Positions 1 to 8,430 of a stretch of DNA of 64,000 bases are shown here, in pieces. This DNA comes from Actinophytocola sp035995025 (GTDB taxonomy: Bacteria; Actinomycetota; Actinomycetes; Mycobacteriales; Pseudonocardiaceae). A program made the translations under genes and the position numbers. How positions within the stretch are numbered: position 1 is the first letter of the stretch; each line of letters opens with the position of its first letter. Where the stretch lies: assembly GCA_035995025.1 (NCBI GenBank), contig DASYKY010000133.1, forward strand, positions 248,001 through 312,000, in the 5' to 3' direction. The notes under the pieces are model-generated. The model was given only the letters and a program-made list of their open reading frames with translations. It made no database searches and was not told the origin of the DNA.

Positions 1-2057
1 GTGCGGTCGCGGCCCTCGAAGGTCTCCGAGTCCTCGGCGGTCGCCGTCCACTCCGTGTCCATGTCGAGCAGGTTCACGAAGAAGTCGTTCGTCAGCGACT
101 CCGGAGTGGCCGTCAGGACGCCCACCGAGGACTGGCCGTGGTTCGCGCCGAGCACCCGCAGGCCGCCCACGAGCGCCGTCATCTCCGGCGCGCTCAGCGT
201 GAGCAGGTTCGCCCGGTCGATCAGCAGGTACTCCGACGGCAGCCGGTTGTCCTTGCCGCGGTAGTTGCGGAACCCGTCGGCGGTCGGCTCGAGCGCGGCG
301 AACGACTCGACGTCCGTCTGGTCCTGGGCCGTGTCGGTACGACCCGGGGTGAACGCGACCCGCACGTCGTGGCCGGCGTTCTTCGCGGCCTTCTCGACCG
401 CCGCACTGCCGCCGAGCACGATGACGTCGGCGAGCGACACCTGCTTCCCGCCGGCCTGCGCGCCGTTGAACGCGCCCCGCACGCCCTCGAGCGTGCTCAG
501 CACCGTGGCCAGCGCGTCCGGGTCGTTGACCTCCCACTCACTCTGCGGCTCGAGGCGGATGCGCGCCCCGTTCGCCCCACCGCGCTTGTCGCTGCCGCGG
601 AACGTCGACGCCGACGCCCACGCGGTGGACACGAGCTGGGACACCGACAGGCCCGACTCGAGGATCCTGGCCTTGAGCGCGGCCACGTCGTCCGCGTCGA
701 TCAGCTCGTGGTCCACGGCGGGCACCGGGTCCTGCCAGATCAGCGTCTCCTGCGGGACCAGCGGGCCGAGGTAGCGCTGGATCGGGCCCATGTCGCGGTG
801 GGTCAGCTTGAACCACGCCCGGGCGAACGCGTCCGCGAGCTCGGCCGGGTTCTCGAGGAACCGCCGGGAGATCGGCTCGTAGACCGGGTCCATGCGCAGC
901 GCCAGGTCCGTCGTCAGCATCGTCGGCGGGCGCGACAGCGAGCCGTCCGCCGGGTCGGGCACCGTGTTGGCACCGGCGCCGTCCTTCGGCTGCCACTGGT
1001 TGGCGCCCGCGGGGCTCTTCGTCAGCTCCCACTCGTAGCCGAACAGGGTCTCGAAGAAGCTGTTGTCCCACGTCGTCGGAGTGGGCGTCCAGGTGACCTC
1101 GATGCCGCTGGTGATCGCGTCGCGGCCCTTGCCGCTACCGAAGCCGTTCTTCCAGCCGAGGCCCTGCTCCTCGATCGGGGCGCCCTCGGGCTCGGGGCCG
1201 ACGTTCTCGTCCGCGTCGGCCGCGCCGTGCGCCTTGCCGAACGTGTGCCCGCCGGCGATCAGCGCGACGGTCTCCTCGTCGTTCATCGCCATGCGGCGGA
1301 ACGTCTCGCGGATGTCCCGGGCCGCGGCGAGCGGGTCCGGGGTGCCGTTCGGGCCCTCGGGGTTGACGTAGATGAGGCCCATCTGGACCGCCGCCAGCGG
1401 GTTCTCGAGCTCCCGGTTGCCCGTGTAGCGGTCGTCGCCGAGCCAGGTGGTCTCCGGGCCCCAGTACACGTCCTGGTCCGGCTCCCACACGTCCGCGCGG
1501 CCGCCGGCGAAGCCGAAGGTCTTGAAGCCCATCGTCTCCAGCGCGCGGTTGCCCGCGAAGATCATCAGGTCGGCCCACGAGACCTTGCGGCCGTACTTCC
1601 TCTTCACCGGCCACAGCAGCCGGCGCGCCTTGTCGAGGTTCCCGTTGTCCGGCCAGCTGTTCAGCGGCGCGAAGCGCTGCATGCCGGCGCCCGCACCGCC
1701 ACGGCCGTCGTCGATGCGGTACGTGCCGGCGCTGTGCCACGCCATGCGGATCATGAACGGGCCGTAGTGGCCGAAGTCCGCGGGCCACCACTCCTTCGAG
1801 GTCGTCAGGACCTCGTCGACGTCCCTGGCCAGGGCGTCGAGGTCCACGGTGTTGAACTCCGCGGCGTAGTCGAAGTCGCCACCCATGGGGTTGGCCACCT
1901 CGGGGTGTTTCCGGAGGATCGTCAGGTTGATCTGGTTGGGCCACCACTCACGGTTGCTGCCGCCTTCGGTCGGGTGCTTGAAGCGCCCGGAGACCGGACA
2001 ACCGCCCGCGGTCTCCTCGTTCATCTCGCCAACAACGGCGTCAGGCTTGTCAGACAC
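1..2057 (-). CDS. katG: Catalase-peroxidase KatG (3' end outside window)
   Basis: Bifunctional heme catalase-peroxidase that removes hydrogen peroxide in the cytoplasm. About 685 codons are visible of a family length near 740, so the C-terminus lies beyond the window edge. Recognisable parts are MIRMAWHSAGTYR, with the distal Arg-Trp-His set near residue 100; GLIYVNPEGPNG, with the Tyr of the Met-Tyr-Trp adduct; and GGHTFGKAHG, around the proximal His. The GTG start at 2057 (protein begins MSDKPDAVVGEM) is chosen because GGAAGGA sits about seven bases upstream. It lies 29 bp downstream of the Fur-family gene on the same strand, the classical actinobacterial furA-katG order, so peroxide- or metal-responsive control through that regulator is expected. 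Confidence 0.95.
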   Translation of the reverse strand, partial: MSDKPDAVVGEMNEETAGGCPVSGRFKHPTEGGSNREWWPNQINLTILRKHPEVANPMGGDFDYAAEFNTVDLDALARDVDEVLTTSKEWWPADFGHYGPFMIRMAWHSAGTYRIDDGRGGAGAGMQRFAPLNSWPDNGNLDKARRLLWPVKRKYGRKVSWADLMIFAGNRALETMGFKTFGFAGGRADVWEPDQDVYWGPETTWLGDDRYTGNRELENPLAAVQMGLIYVNPEGPNGTPDPLAAARDIRETFRRMAMNDEETVALIAGGHTFGKAHGAADADENVGPEPEGAPIEEQGLGWKNGFGSGKGRDAITSGIEVTWTPTPTTWDNSFFETLFGYEWELTKSPAGANQWQPKDGAGANTVPDPADGSLSRPPTMLTTDLALRMDPVYEPISRRFLENPAELADAFARAWFKLTHRDMGPIQRYLGPLVPQETLIWQDPVPAVDHELIDADDVAALKARILESGLSVSQLVSTAWASASTFRGSDKRGGANGARIRLEPQSEWEVNDPDALATVLSTLEGVRGAFNGAQAGGKQVSLADVIVLGGSAAVEKAAKNAGHDVRVAFTPGRTDTAQDQTDVESFAALEPTADGFRNYRGKDNRLPSEYLLIDRANLLTLSAPEMTALVGGLRVLGANHGQSSVGVLTATPESLTNDFFVNLLDMDTEWTATAEDSETFEGRDR

Positions 2058-2086
2058 TAGAATCCTTCCGGGATCGAACGATGTGC

Positions 2087-2512
2087 TCAGGCACTCGTAT
2101 AGCAGTCGGGGCACGAGCCCCAGTAGATGACCTCCGCCTCGTCGATGGCGAAGCCATGGTCATCCGACGCGTTGAGGCAGGGCGGGGAGCCGACGGCGCA
2201 GTCGACGTCGGCGATGGCGCCGCACGAGCGGCACACGACATGGTGATGGTTGTCCCCGACCCGTGCCTCGTAGCGCGCCACAGAGCCCGGTGGTTCGATG
2301 CGCCGAACCAGGCCCGTCGCGGTCAGCACGCGCAGCACGTCGTAAACCGCCTGGTGGGAAACTCCCCCTAGATCCGCACGCACCGCACCGATGATCGAAT
2401 CGGTGTCGACGTGCGGGTGATCGTGCACCGCGGACAACACCGCCACGCGCGGGCGGGTCACCCGCAGCGCGACACCGCGCAGCATGCGCTCGAAGTCCGG
2501 TGTCGTGGGCAC
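2087..2512 (-). CDS. furA: Fur-family regulator, FurA type
   Basis: Metal-dependent DNA-binding repressor of about 141 residues, expected to sense redox or iron status and control itself and katG. It has an N-terminal winged helix (residues 1-80, with HQAVYDVLRVL), a DNHHHVVC metal-binding segment, and two CxxC motifs (CRSCG and CPDC) that would hold structural zinc. The open frame continues upstream to 2641. The GTG at 2512 (VPTTPDFERML) is chosen because a -10-like hexamer CAGACT ends exactly seven bases before it, giving a leaderless transcript; furA of mycobacteria is also transcribed without a leader. Co-transcription with katG, 29 bp downstream, is likely. Confidence 0.9.
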   Translation of the reverse strand: MPTTPDFERMLRGVALRVTRPRVAVLSAVHDHPHVDTDSIIGAVRADLGGVSHQAVYDVLRVLTATGLVRRIEPPGSVARYEARVGDNHHHVVCRSCGAIADVDCAVGSPPCLNASDDHGFAIDEAEVIYWGSCPDCYTSA

Positions 2513-2519
2513 ACGCCGA

Positions 2520-2548
2520 AGTCTGGTCCATTTTCTGGAACCAATCAA
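2520..2548 (-). promoter_or_regulatory. Leaderless promoter of furA-katG
   Basis: Read on the minus strand: TTGATT, a 17-base spacer, then CAGACT, ending seven bases before the furA GTG. The spacer holds the A/T-rich GGTTCCAGAAAATGG, a plausible Fur-type operator. The -10 lacks the usual first T, so strength is uncertain. Confidence 0.5.
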
Positions 2549-2586
2549 GTTCACGGGCGTGTGATTCGAGCTGTGATTCGGGTGGG

Positions 2587-2614
2587 GTGACAGGCGCGAT
2601 ACGCACGGTAGGCT
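2587..2614 (+). promoter_or_regulatory. Promoter of the penicillin-binding protein gene
   Basis: GTGACA, 16 bases, TAGGCT. The likely transcription start near 2621 supports translation starting at the TTG at 2656 and argues against the in-frame GTG at 2587, which would lie in the -35 box. The promoter is divergent from furA. Confidence 0.5.
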
Positions 2615-2655
2615 ACCTGCCAGCCAGGTCGGGGCCGGCACCCTGGGGATCCCTG

Positions 2656-4272
2656 TTGGCCGAAGACCGCACGCGCGCCCGGAAACGGCTCGTCATCGTC
2701 GCCGCCGTCGTCCTGATGGTCGTGATCACCGCGCTCGGCGTGCTCCAGCTGCTGCCCGCCGACGACCCGGCCGAGACCGCGGCGCCGCCCGTGCACTACT
2801 CGGCGACCGAGGCGGCCGACCACTTCCTCGACGCGTTCGGCTCGCGGGACGCCGCCGCGGCGGGTGCGCTGACCGACGACCCGGCCGCCGCGACCGCGCA
2901 GCTCGACGAGGTGTTCCGCGGGCTGCGGCCCACGGCCGTGGTGGCGACCCGGACCGACCTGGCCGAGCCGGCGGCCGGCGCGCACACCGCCGACGAGCCG
3001 TTCACCCTGTCGTGGGACCTCGGCGCCGGGCGCGGCTGGGAGTACCCGAGCGCGCTGCGGGTGGTCGAGAAGGACGCCGGCTGGGTGGTCGACTGGCAGC
3101 CCGGGCTCGTGCATCCGCGGCTGACCGCCGGGCACGGCCTGGTCATGGGCGACCTGGCGGGCAAGCCGGCGGTCCGCGACCGTGCCGGGGCGCCGCTGCT
3201 CACGTGGGCGGCGGACGAGCCGAAGGCCGCCGACCCGAAGCTCGCGCCCGTGCTGCTGGGCGGCATGGCCCGGGTCGCCGGCGGGCGGACGGACGCGGCG
3301 GCCTGGTACGTCGCTCTCGTCGACGCGGCGGGCAAGGAAGTGGCCGTGCTGCACGGGACCCGGCCGAAGCCGCTGACCGCGACGCTGAGCAGGCCGGTGC
3401 AGCAGGCGGCGCAGCGGGCCGTCGACTCGACGCCGTACGCCGCGATGATCGTCGCCGTCCAGCCGTCGACCGGCGACCTGCTCGCCGTCGCGCAGAACAC
3501 GGCCGCCGGGCCCGCGCCGGTCGCGCTGAGCGGCCAGTTCCCGCCCGGCTCGACGTTCAAGATCGCCACGGCGACGGCGATCCTCGAGGCGGGCCGCACC
3601 GGGATCGACACGGTGGTCCCGTGTCCCGGCGTGGCGACCGTCGGCCGGCGGACGGTGCGCAACGCGAACTTCGAGCTCGGCGACGTGCCGCTGCGGACCG
3701 CGTTCGCGCAGTCGTGCAACACCACGTTCGCCGTGCAGGCGGCGGGCCTGGCGCCGGACGCGCTCGCCCGGGCCGCGAGCCGGCTCGGGCTCGCCGCCGA
3801 CTTCGACATTCCCGGCATCACCACCGAGACCGGCGACGTCCCGAGGTCGGCCGACACGACCCAGCAGGTGGAGAGCAGCATCGGGCAGGGCCGGGTGCAG
3901 GTCAGCTGCTTCGGCATGGCCCTGGTGGCCGCGACCGTCGCGGCGGGCCACGCGACGACACCGCGGTTGTGGCGCGACCTCCGGACGACCGTGCGGTCCG
4001 GCTATCAGGCGCCGCCGTCGTCCGTGGTCGGCGGGTTGCGCACGATGATGCGCGACGTCGTCACCTCGGGCCGCGGCACGGCGCTCGCACGGTACGGCGA
4101 CGTGCACGGCAAGACGGGGACCGCGCAGGTCGGCGACGGGACGCAGGCCCACGGGTGGTTCGCGGGCTATCGCGGCGACCTCGCGTTCGCCACCCTGGTG
4201 CTGGACTCGGGGGCGTCGTCGGCCGCGGTCACCGTCACCGGGACGTTCCTCGGTGCGGTCAGCTCTCGGTGA
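2656..4272 (+). CDS. Class B penicillin-binding protein (transpeptidase)
   Basis: Membrane-anchored D,D-transpeptidase expected to cross-link peptidoglycan outside the cell. The roughly 538-residue protein has a short basic N-terminus and one membrane anchor (LVIVAAVVLMVVITALGVL), then an NTF2-like domain of the MecA-N/PbpA type (about residues 45-160), a linker, and a transpeptidase domain. All three active-site motifs are present: STFK with the nucleophilic Ser near residue 299, SCN near 353, and KTGTA near 486. The TTG start fits the promoter just upstream and a GGGGAT ribosome site. No glycosyltransferase domain is present. The 3' end overlaps the convergent unknown gene by 14 bp. Whether it is housekeeping or confers beta-lactam tolerance cannot be told from sequence. 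Confidence 0.85.
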   Translation: MAEDRTRARKRLVIVAAVVLMVVITALGVLQLLPADDPAETAAPPVHYSATEAADHFLDAFGSRDAAAAGALTDDPAAATAQLDEVFRGLRPTAVVATRTDLAEPAAGAHTADEPFTLSWDLGAGRGWEYPSALRVVEKDAGWVVDWQPGLVHPRLTAGHGLVMGDLAGKPAVRDRAGAPLLTWAADEPKAADPKLAPVLLGGMARVAGGRTDAAAWYVALVDAAGKEVAVLHGTRPKPLTATLSRPVQQAAQRAVDSTPYAAMIVAVQPSTGDLLAVAQNTAAGPAPVALSGQFPPGSTFKIATATAILEAGRTGIDTVVPCPGVATVGRRTVRNANFELGDVPLRTAFAQSCNTTFAVQAAGLAPDALARAASRLGLAADFDIPGITTETGDVPRSADTTQQVESSIGQGRVQVSCFGMALVAATVAAGHATTPRLWRDLRTTVRSGYQAPPSSVVGGLRTMMRDVVTSGRGTALARYGDVHGKTGTAQVGDGTQAHGWFAGYRGDLAFATLVLDSGASSAAVTVTGTFLGAVSSR

Positions 4273-4975
4273 CGACGGCGCAGGGCGTCCCGCACGTGTC
4301 ACGCCCGGCGCCGTGCGCTTGCCAGACGAGCACCCGGTTGCCGAGGGGCGCGTCGAGTCGCACCACGACCTCGCGGGTCTCCAGGTGGTCCGTCCACATG
4401 CGACCTCGCGAGTCGCGTTTGACCACGACGGGCCGGACGAGCACGGCCGTGCCGGTCTCGAACACGTCCGCGCGTGGGATCTTCGCGTACCCCGCGGGCG
4501 TGCCGATGAACCGGTAGGTCAAGGTGCGCCCGTCCGCGGCGAGCGTCGACTGCCGTCCGTGGTAGGCGAGGCGCAGCCCCTCGGGCCACCAGGTGTGGCG
4601 CCGCCGAAACCCGGGATCGAGCGCGACGAACGGCCAGCGCCGATCACCGGGGAACATCATCCAGGCCGGCAGTTCCTGGATCCCGCGATCGGTGGCAAAG
4701 GGCCCGTCACCGCGGACGATGCGCGCCAGCGGCCGCTGCTCCCCGGTATGCACGTCGCGGCAGAAGTCGGCGGCGGCTGACCGCAGTTCGGGCGGCAGCT
4801 CGGACTCGGGCACCGCGGGCCCGTCGAAGACCGCCTGCCACCGCGGATCCCGGGAGATCGCGTCGTGCTCCGGCGCGCTGAACTCGGTGAGCACGACGGG
4901 CCGCGGCTCCCGGTCGACCGGAAAACCCTCCCACCGCGCCAAAGCCTGCCGACCAGCTTCCGATGGCTCCGCCAC
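4259..4975 (-). CDS. Conserved unknown protein, 238 aa
   Basis: Soluble-looking protein with no signal peptide, membrane segment or family I recognise. It is rich in Trp and Arg (for example AWMMFPGDRRWPFVALDP and RRHTWWPEGLRL). Codon use is normal for the region and the reading frame is intact, so it is probably real. The GTG start is supported by TACGCT ending seven bases upstream, a leaderless arrangement. It is convergent with the penicillin-binding protein gene and the last 14 bp overlap. Confidence 0.72.
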   Translation of the reverse strand: MAEPSEAGRQALARWEGFPVDREPRPVVLTEFSAPEHDAISRDPRWQAVFDGPAVPESELPPELRSAAADFCRDVHTGEQRPLARIVRGDGPFATDRGIQELPAWMMFPGDRRWPFVALDPGFRRRHTWWPEGLRLAYHGRQSTLAADGRTLTYRFIGTPAGYAKIPRADVFETGTAVLVRPVVVKRDSRGRMWTDHLETREVVVRLDAPLGNRVLVWQAHGAGRDTCGTPCAVVTES

Positions 4976-4982
4976 GCCCGCG

Positions 4983-4988
4983 AGCGTA
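4983..4988 (-). promoter_or_regulatory. Leaderless -10 box (TACGCT)
   Basis: TACGCT on the minus strand, then seven bases, then the GTG at 4975. No convincing -35 is visible. Confidence 0.45.
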
Positions 4989-5146
4989 GCGACGAAATCC
5001 CCTGCGCGGGAAGGACTCCGGATCAGCTCCGCATTGTTCCTGGATTCCGAGGATCAGGTCGTTGCCGTGTGCACCGTGACTCGGCGACGATGACTCGGCG
5101 ACGATGTGTAAAGATGGTTCGGCTGGTGAGTGCGTTGGGGGGACTC

Positions 5147-5842
5147 ATGAAGCGGCGTATCGGTGGAGCGGGCGGCGGGTCGGATCCGGGGCCGCGGAAG
5201 GGCGCCGGCGCGGTCGCCGCCGCCGGCGCGGCACTCGCGATCTTCGCGGGCGGAGCGGCCGATGTGGGGATCGGAGCCGGCATCGGCGGCGACGCGCTCG
5301 GCGGGAGCGCCGCGTCGGACTCCGTCGCCGAGTCGCTCACACCGCGGGACCTTTCGGCACGGACAAGTCGCGCCTCGCGTTCGGCAAGGAAGGGAAAGTC
5401 CGACGAGGCGTGGCGTCGGATGGGCCTCAAACGGGTCAAGAGGTCGACCGTCCAGTACGGCAAGTGCGTGGCCGGCTCGACCGGCGGAGTTCAGCGGTTC
5501 CTGGCCCACACGCCGTGCCGGTCGCTGCGCCGGATGCTCGTCGTCGTGGGGAACGGCAGCGCGTCGGTGATCACCTCGGTGGTGTGGATCAGCTTCCGGA
5601 CGCGTCGCCAGGCCGCCGATTTCAAGCGCGTCGAGGACGTTCCCGGCAGCGGCGACATCAAGCCGCTCGCAGCCACAGTTCTCAGCCTGGGCGACATCAG
5701 GTTCACCGCCCGCCACTACCACGCGAGACGCAAAGGCAGCATGGTCACGATCGCCGAGACCGAGCCGCTCGGCGGGCGTCCCTCCGCGCGGGCGCTGGAC
5801 GCGATCGCCGATGTCGCCGCGTACCTGCCGCGCCCCGGGTGA
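5147..5842 (+). CDS. Unknown protein with N-terminal hydrophobic segment
   Basis: About 231 residues. The N-terminus is Gly/Ala-rich with a hydrophobic stretch (AVAAAGAALAIFAGG) that could anchor or export the protein; a low-complexity linker follows. The rest is a compact basic domain (about residues 85-225) with two Cys (YGKCVAGS and HTPCRSL) and a predicted beta-rich region. I do not recognise the family. ATG 5147 is preferred over ATG 5114 because GGGGGGAC lies a few bases upstream. The next gene starts 43 bp downstream but has its own strong ribosome site. Confidence 0.68.
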   Translation: MKRRIGGAGGGSDPGPRKGAGAVAAAGAALAIFAGGAADVGIGAGIGGDALGGSAASDSVAESLTPRDLSARTSRASRSARKGKSDEAWRRMGLKRVKRSTVQYGKCVAGSTGGVQRFLAHTPCRSLRRMLVVVGNGSASVITSVVWISFRTRRQAADFKRVEDVPGSGDIKPLAATVLSLGDIRFTARHYHARRKGSMVTIAETEPLGGRPSARALDAIADVAAYLPRPG

Positions 5843-5885
5843 TCTCCTGCCAGAATCGAGCCCAGACACCTAGGAGGTGGCCGGG

Positions 5886-6341
5886 ATGGTCTCGACCGAG
5901 GACGGGTTGCGGCGGGTCGCCGAGCTGGCCGCCACCGAGAACTGGCTCGCCGTGCTCGTCACCACGCGGGCGAACGGCGAGCCGGCCGTCTCCGTCGTCA
6001 ACGCCGGGATCCTGCCGCACCCGGTCACCGGGGGGCAGGTGGTCGGCGTCGTCTCGGTCGGGAACACGCCCAAGCTCGCCAACCTGCGGGCCCGGCCGCG
6101 CGCCACCCTCGTCTTCCGGGCCGGCTGGCAGTGGGTCAGCGTCGCCGGTCCCGCGGAGCTCGCCGGTCCCGACGACGCGCTGCCGGGCATGGCGGCCGAC
6201 CGGCTTCCCCAGCTCTTGCGCGACATCTACCACGCCGCCGGCGGGCGGCACCCCGACCTCGACGAGTACGACCGCGAGATGGTCGCCGACCGGCGGGCCG
6301 CGGTCCTGATAACGCCGGAGCGGTTCACGCCGAACGGCTAG
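5886..6341 (+). CDS. PPOX/split-barrel flavin-binding family protein
   Basis: A 151-residue pyridoxamine-5'-phosphate-oxidase-like split-barrel protein. Actinobacterial members commonly bind F420 or FMN and reduce small molecules. Typical elements are the first strand pair (WLAVLVTTRANGEPAVSVVNAG), SVGNTPKLANLRARPRATLVF, and a C-terminal ITPERF strand. ATG 5886 is chosen because AGGAGG sits eight bases upstream (5872-5877); the GTG at 5877 overlaps that site. The substrate cannot be inferred. Confidence 0.83.
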   Translation: MVSTEDGLRRVAELAATENWLAVLVTTRANGEPAVSVVNAGILPHPVTGGQVVGVVSVGNTPKLANLRARPRATLVFRAGWQWVSVAGPAELAGPDDALPGMAADRLPQLLRDIYHAAGGRHPDLDEYDREMVADRRAAVLITPERFTPNG

Positions 6342-6428
6342 GAGCAGCCCGGCCAGCGCCTTCGGGGCATCGCGCTGCACTGAAGGATGCAATGGAAGTT
6401 CCCGGACGGGCACTCCATTTGTTGGTGA

Positions 6429-6457
6429 TTGTCCACCCCTGTCCGGCTCGCTACGCT
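6429..6457 (+). promoter_or_regulatory. Promoter of the subtilisin-like protease gene
   Basis: TTGTCC, 17 bases, TACGCT: a good housekeeping-sigma match about 85 bases before the protease start. The 200-base gap between the PPOX gene and the protease holds nothing else I can identify except the palindrome just downstream. Confidence 0.6.
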
Positions 6458-6464
6458 CGTGACC

Positions 6465-6476
6465 GTCCGCGCGGAC
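6465..6476. promoter_or_regulatory. Perfect 12-bp palindrome at the transcription start
   Basis: GTCCGCGCGGAC lies at about +1 to +12 of the protease promoter. The position suits a repressor operator; no cognate regulator is visible nearby. Confidence 0.35.
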
Positions 6477-6541
6477 ACAACCCTGCACCGCACGCCGGTC
6501 ACGGCCGGCGTGCTTGTCCTCAATCGAGGGAGAACCCTGAC

Positions 6542-8365
6542 ATGGGTGAAGTTCGCGCGTCCTGGTCACGAAGACTGGGCGGCCTCTTGTTCGCCGCGGC
6601 CGCCGCCTCCGCGTTGACCGTGGTGTCGGCCCTGCCGGCCGCCGCAGAGGGACAGGTGCTCGGCGCCGACCGCGCCGGCGCCATCAAGGACAGCTACATC
6701 GTCGTGGTCAAGGACGATGCCGCGCCGAAGGCGCAGTCCGCATCGACCGCCCGGTCGCTGACCGCCGAGTACGGCGGGCAGGCGCGGACCGTGTTCCACC
6801 ACGCGCTCAACGGCTTCGCGGCGCACATGACCGCCGCGCAGGCCCGCAAGATGGCGGCCGACCCGCGCGTCGACTACGTCGAGCAGGACGCGGCCGTGCA
6901 CGCCACGACCGACCAGCCCAACCCGCCGTCCTGGGGCCTGGACCGGATCGACCAGCGGGACCTGCCGCTGGACAACAACTACGCCTACGCCCCGACCGCG
7001 GCCAACGTGCACGCGTACGTGATCGACACGGGCATCCGCATCACCCACAACACTTTCGGCGGCCGCGCCACGTGGGGCACCAACACCGTCGGGGACGGCA
7101 ACGACACCGACTGCAACGGGCACGGCACGCACGTCTCGGGCACCATCGGCGGCTCGGAGTACGGCGTCGCGAAGGGCGTCCAGCTCGTCGCGGTGAAGGT
7201 TCTCGACTGCGGTGGCTCCGGCAGCTTCGCGGGCGTCGCCGCGGGCATCGACTGGGTGGCCGCCAACGCCGTCAAGCCTGCCGTGGCGAACATGAGCCTC
7301 GGCGCCTCCGGGTCCGATCAGGCGACCGAGGACGCGGTGCGTGGCGCCATCGCCGCCGGCGTCACCTTCGCGATCGCGTCCGGCAACTCCAGCTCCGACG
7401 CGTGCAACTTCACCCCGGCCAGGGTGGCCGAGGCGATCACGGTCAACGCGTCGGACATCAACGACGCGCGCGCCTCGTTCTCCAACTTCGGCACCTGCAC
7501 CGACATCTTCGCGCCGGGCCTGGACATCACGTCCTCGTGGAACACCGACGACAACGCCACCAACACGATCAGCGGCACGTCCATGGCGACGCCGCACGTG
7601 ACCGGCGCGGCCGCGTTGTGGCTCGCCGACCACCCGGACGACCCGCCGGCCACCGTGCAGGCCGCGCTCGTCGCGAACAGCACCCCGGACAAGATCACCG
7701 ACCCGGGTGCCGGCTCGCCGAACAAGCTGCTGTACACGCCGTCGGACGGCACGCCGGGCGCACCGCTCGCCAGCAACCCCGGCGCGCAGTCCAGCGCCGC
7801 GGGCACCGCCGACTCGGTCCAGCTCAACGCGTTCGGCGGCACCGCGCCGTACAGCTGGTCGGCGACCGGCCTGCCGCCCGGCCTGGCGATCGACGGCGCC
7901 GGGCTGATCTCCGGGACGCCGGGCACCGAGGGCTCCTACGACGTGACGGCCACCGTCACCGACAGCACGGGCCTGTCCGACGACGTCACGTTCGGCTGGA
8001 CCGTGTTCCCGCCGAGCACGAACTGCGACGCCAAGTCCACCGCGGCGGCCGTTGCCATCCCGGACAACGCCACGGTGAACAGCCCGATCGCGGTCGAGGG
8101 CTGCGACGGCTCCGGCAGCTTCGAGGCGACCGTCGAGGTGCACATCCAGCACACCTGGATCGGCGACCTCGTGGTGGACCTGGTCGCGCCGGACGGCACG
8201 GCCTACAACCTGCACAACCGCGCGGGCGGCAGCACCGACAACATCGACCAGACGTTCACGGTCGACCTGTCCGGTGAGCTCGCGAACGGCACCTGGAACC
8301 TGCGCGTCAGCGACCAGGCGGCAGCCGACACCGGCCAGATCGTGGGCTGGACGCTCGACCTGTGA
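6542..8365 (+). CDS. Secreted subtilisin-like serine protease (S8) with P domain
   Basis: Exported 607-residue protease. It has a basic N-terminus and hydrophobic signal (ending near ALPAAAEG), an I9 inhibitor propeptide (about residues 45-120, SYIVVVKDD), and an S8 catalytic domain with Asp162 in VIDTG, His194 in HGTHVSG and Ser347 in SGTSMATPHV. A putative Ig-like domain follows (about 420-490, GLPPGLAIDGAGLISGTPG), then a C-terminal proprotein-convertase P domain (about 500-607, HTWIGDLVVDLVAPDG). GAGGGAGA lies eight bases before the ATG. The order matches large extracellular actinomycete proteases. It has its own promoter and a strong hairpin immediately downstream, so it is monocistronic. 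Confidence 0.93.
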   Translation: MGEVRASWSRRLGGLLFAAAAASALTVVSALPAAAEGQVLGADRAGAIKDSYIVVVKDDAAPKAQSASTARSLTAEYGGQARTVFHHALNGFAAHMTAAQARKMAADPRVDYVEQDAAVHATTDQPNPPSWGLDRIDQRDLPLDNNYAYAPTAANVHAYVIDTGIRITHNTFGGRATWGTNTVGDGNDTDCNGHGTHVSGTIGGSEYGVAKGVQLVAVKVLDCGGSGSFAGVAAGIDWVAANAVKPAVANMSLGASGSDQATEDAVRGAIAAGVTFAIASGNSSSDACNFTPARVAEAITVNASDINDARASFSNFGTCTDIFAPGLDITSSWNTDDNATNTISGTSMATPHVTGAAALWLADHPDDPPATVQAALVANSTPDKITDPGAGSPNKLLYTPSDGTPGAPLASNPGAQSSAAGTADSVQLNAFGGTAPYSWSATGLPPGLAIDGAGLISGTPGTEGSYDVTATVTDSTGLSDDVTFGWTVFPPSTNCDAKSTAAAVAIPDNATVNSPIAVEGCDGSGSFEATVEVHIQHTWIGDLVVDLVAPDGTAYNLHNRAGGSTDNIDQTFTVDLSGELANGTWNLRVSDQAAADTGQIVGWTLDL

Positions 8366-8371
8366 ACCCGT

Positions 8372-8405
8372 GGCCGGTGACGGCGGCTCCCCGCCGTCAC
8401 CGGCC
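8372..8405. terminator. Strong hairpin terminator, probably bidirectional
   Basis: Perfect 15-bp inverted repeat (GGCCGGTGACGGCGG and its complement) around a four-base CTCC loop, in the 65-bp gap between the convergent protease and HIRAN genes. There is no U-tract, as usual for actinomycetes. Confidence 0.8.
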
Positions 8406-8430
8406 CAGGGCGAGCGGTGAGCCTATTTCG

